From an uncultured Carnobacteriaceae bacterium (GTDB lineage: Bacteria > Bacillota > Bacilli > Lactobacillales > Aerococcaceae): DNA of 5,672 bases. The position numbers and the translations under genes were made by a program. The stretch lies in contig CALHVK010000101.1 of the NCBI GenBank assembly GCA_938039195.1, positions 1 through 5,672 on the forward strand. Direction: 5' to 3'. Shown here piece by piece: positions 5,276-5,672 of the stretch (its first letter is position 1; every line of letters begins with the position of its first letter). The notes under the pieces are model-generated. The model did not search any database. It was not told where the DNA came from and saw nothing but the letters and a program-made list of their open reading frames with translations.

Positions 5276-5668
5276 TTGGCTCAAGCACAATACCGCGGCA
5301 CTGGACGCCGTAAAAACTCAACTGCCCGTGTTATCTTAGTACCAGGGACAGGAAACATTACAATTAACAAAAAATCAATCGAAGAATACATCCCATTTGC
5401 TTACTTACACGAAGTAATCAAACAACCTTTAAACTTAACTGAAACATTAGGTTCATACGATGTTTTAGTAAACGTTAACGGTGGTGGATTCACAGGTCAA
5501 TCAGGAGCTATCCGTCACGGAATCGCTCGTGCATTATTAACAGTTGACCCTGACTTCCGTGGAGTGTTAAAAGCTGCTGGCTTATTAACACGTGACCCAC
5601 GTATGAAAGAACGTAAAAAACCAGGCTTGAAAAAAGCTCGTAAAGCATCACAATTTAGTAAACGTTAA
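5276..5668 (+). CDS. rpsI: 30S ribosomal protein S9
   Basis: The 130-residue protein begins MAQAQYRGTGRRKNSTARV and ends KKARKASQFSKR. The basic tail with the terminal Lys-Arg is the part of S9 known to reach the P-site tRNA. NVNGGGFTGQSGAIRHGIARAL (a core S9 motif) is intact and the length is normal. The start is TTG at 5276: AAGGAGG (5261-5267) overlaps the rplM stop codon and lies 8 bases upstream, and no other start fits. The 13-base spacing to rplM shows co-transcription and probably coupled translation. Only four bases follow the stop, so the operon terminator is outside the window. Confidence 0.97.
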   Translation: MAQAQYRGTGRRKNSTARVILVPGTGNITINKKSIEEYIPFAYLHEVIKQPLNLTETLGSYDVLVNVNGGGFTGQSGAIRHGIARALLTVDPDFRGVLKAAGLLTRDPRMKERKKPGLKKARKASQFSKR

Positions 5669-5672
5669 AACT

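Overview
The window looks like chromosomal DNA of a low-GC Gram-positive bacterium of the order Lactobacillales. The evidence is an LPXTG sortase-anchored surface protein, strong AGGAGG-type ribosome binding sites, ribosomal proteins of Bacilli type, the infC-rpmI-rplT and rplM-rpsI operons, and T-tailed intrinsic terminators. A genus in or near Carnobacteriaceae (for example Granulicatella) is a guess from protein flavour only.

Layout. (1) Positions 1-334 hold the 3' end of a cell-wall-anchored surface protein: a Pro/Glu/Lys-rich stalk, LPNTG, a membrane helix and a charged tail. A strong terminator follows at 349-387. (2) Positions 453-2402 hold a complete cytoplasmic S9-family serine peptidase (beta-propeller plus alpha/beta hydrolase) with an intact Ser510/Asp590/His622 triad. 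(3) Positions 2403-2713 have no gene. They hold a long nested inverted repeat (2454-2635) of a MITE-like or structured-RNA type, then a terminator-like palindrome (2649-2672). (4) Positions 2714-3211, minus strand, hold a 165-residue protein I do not recognise, with its own RBS and -10 box. It is transcribed divergently from the infC operon. (5) Positions 3293-3561 hold two tandem promoter candidates and the L20-type attenuator leader of infC, with a terminator and a visible competing antiterminator pairing. (6) Positions 3562-4732 hold infC (non-canonical AUC/AUA start), rpmI and rplT. (7) Positions 4721-4800 hold a candidate promoter and an L13-type leader hairpin, followed by rplM (GTG start) and rpsI (TTG start), which ends four bases before the window edge.

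How it works together: regions 5-7 are core translation genes. The infC operon appears to be under L20 feedback (transcription attenuation in the leader) and IF3 start-codon control, and the rplM-rpsI operon probably under L13 feedback. The S9 peptidase is a self-contained housekeeping unit. The least ordinary parts are the nested inverted repeat and the unidentified minus-strand gene between the peptidase and infC. No transposase, CRISPR array, tRNA or rRNA was seen.
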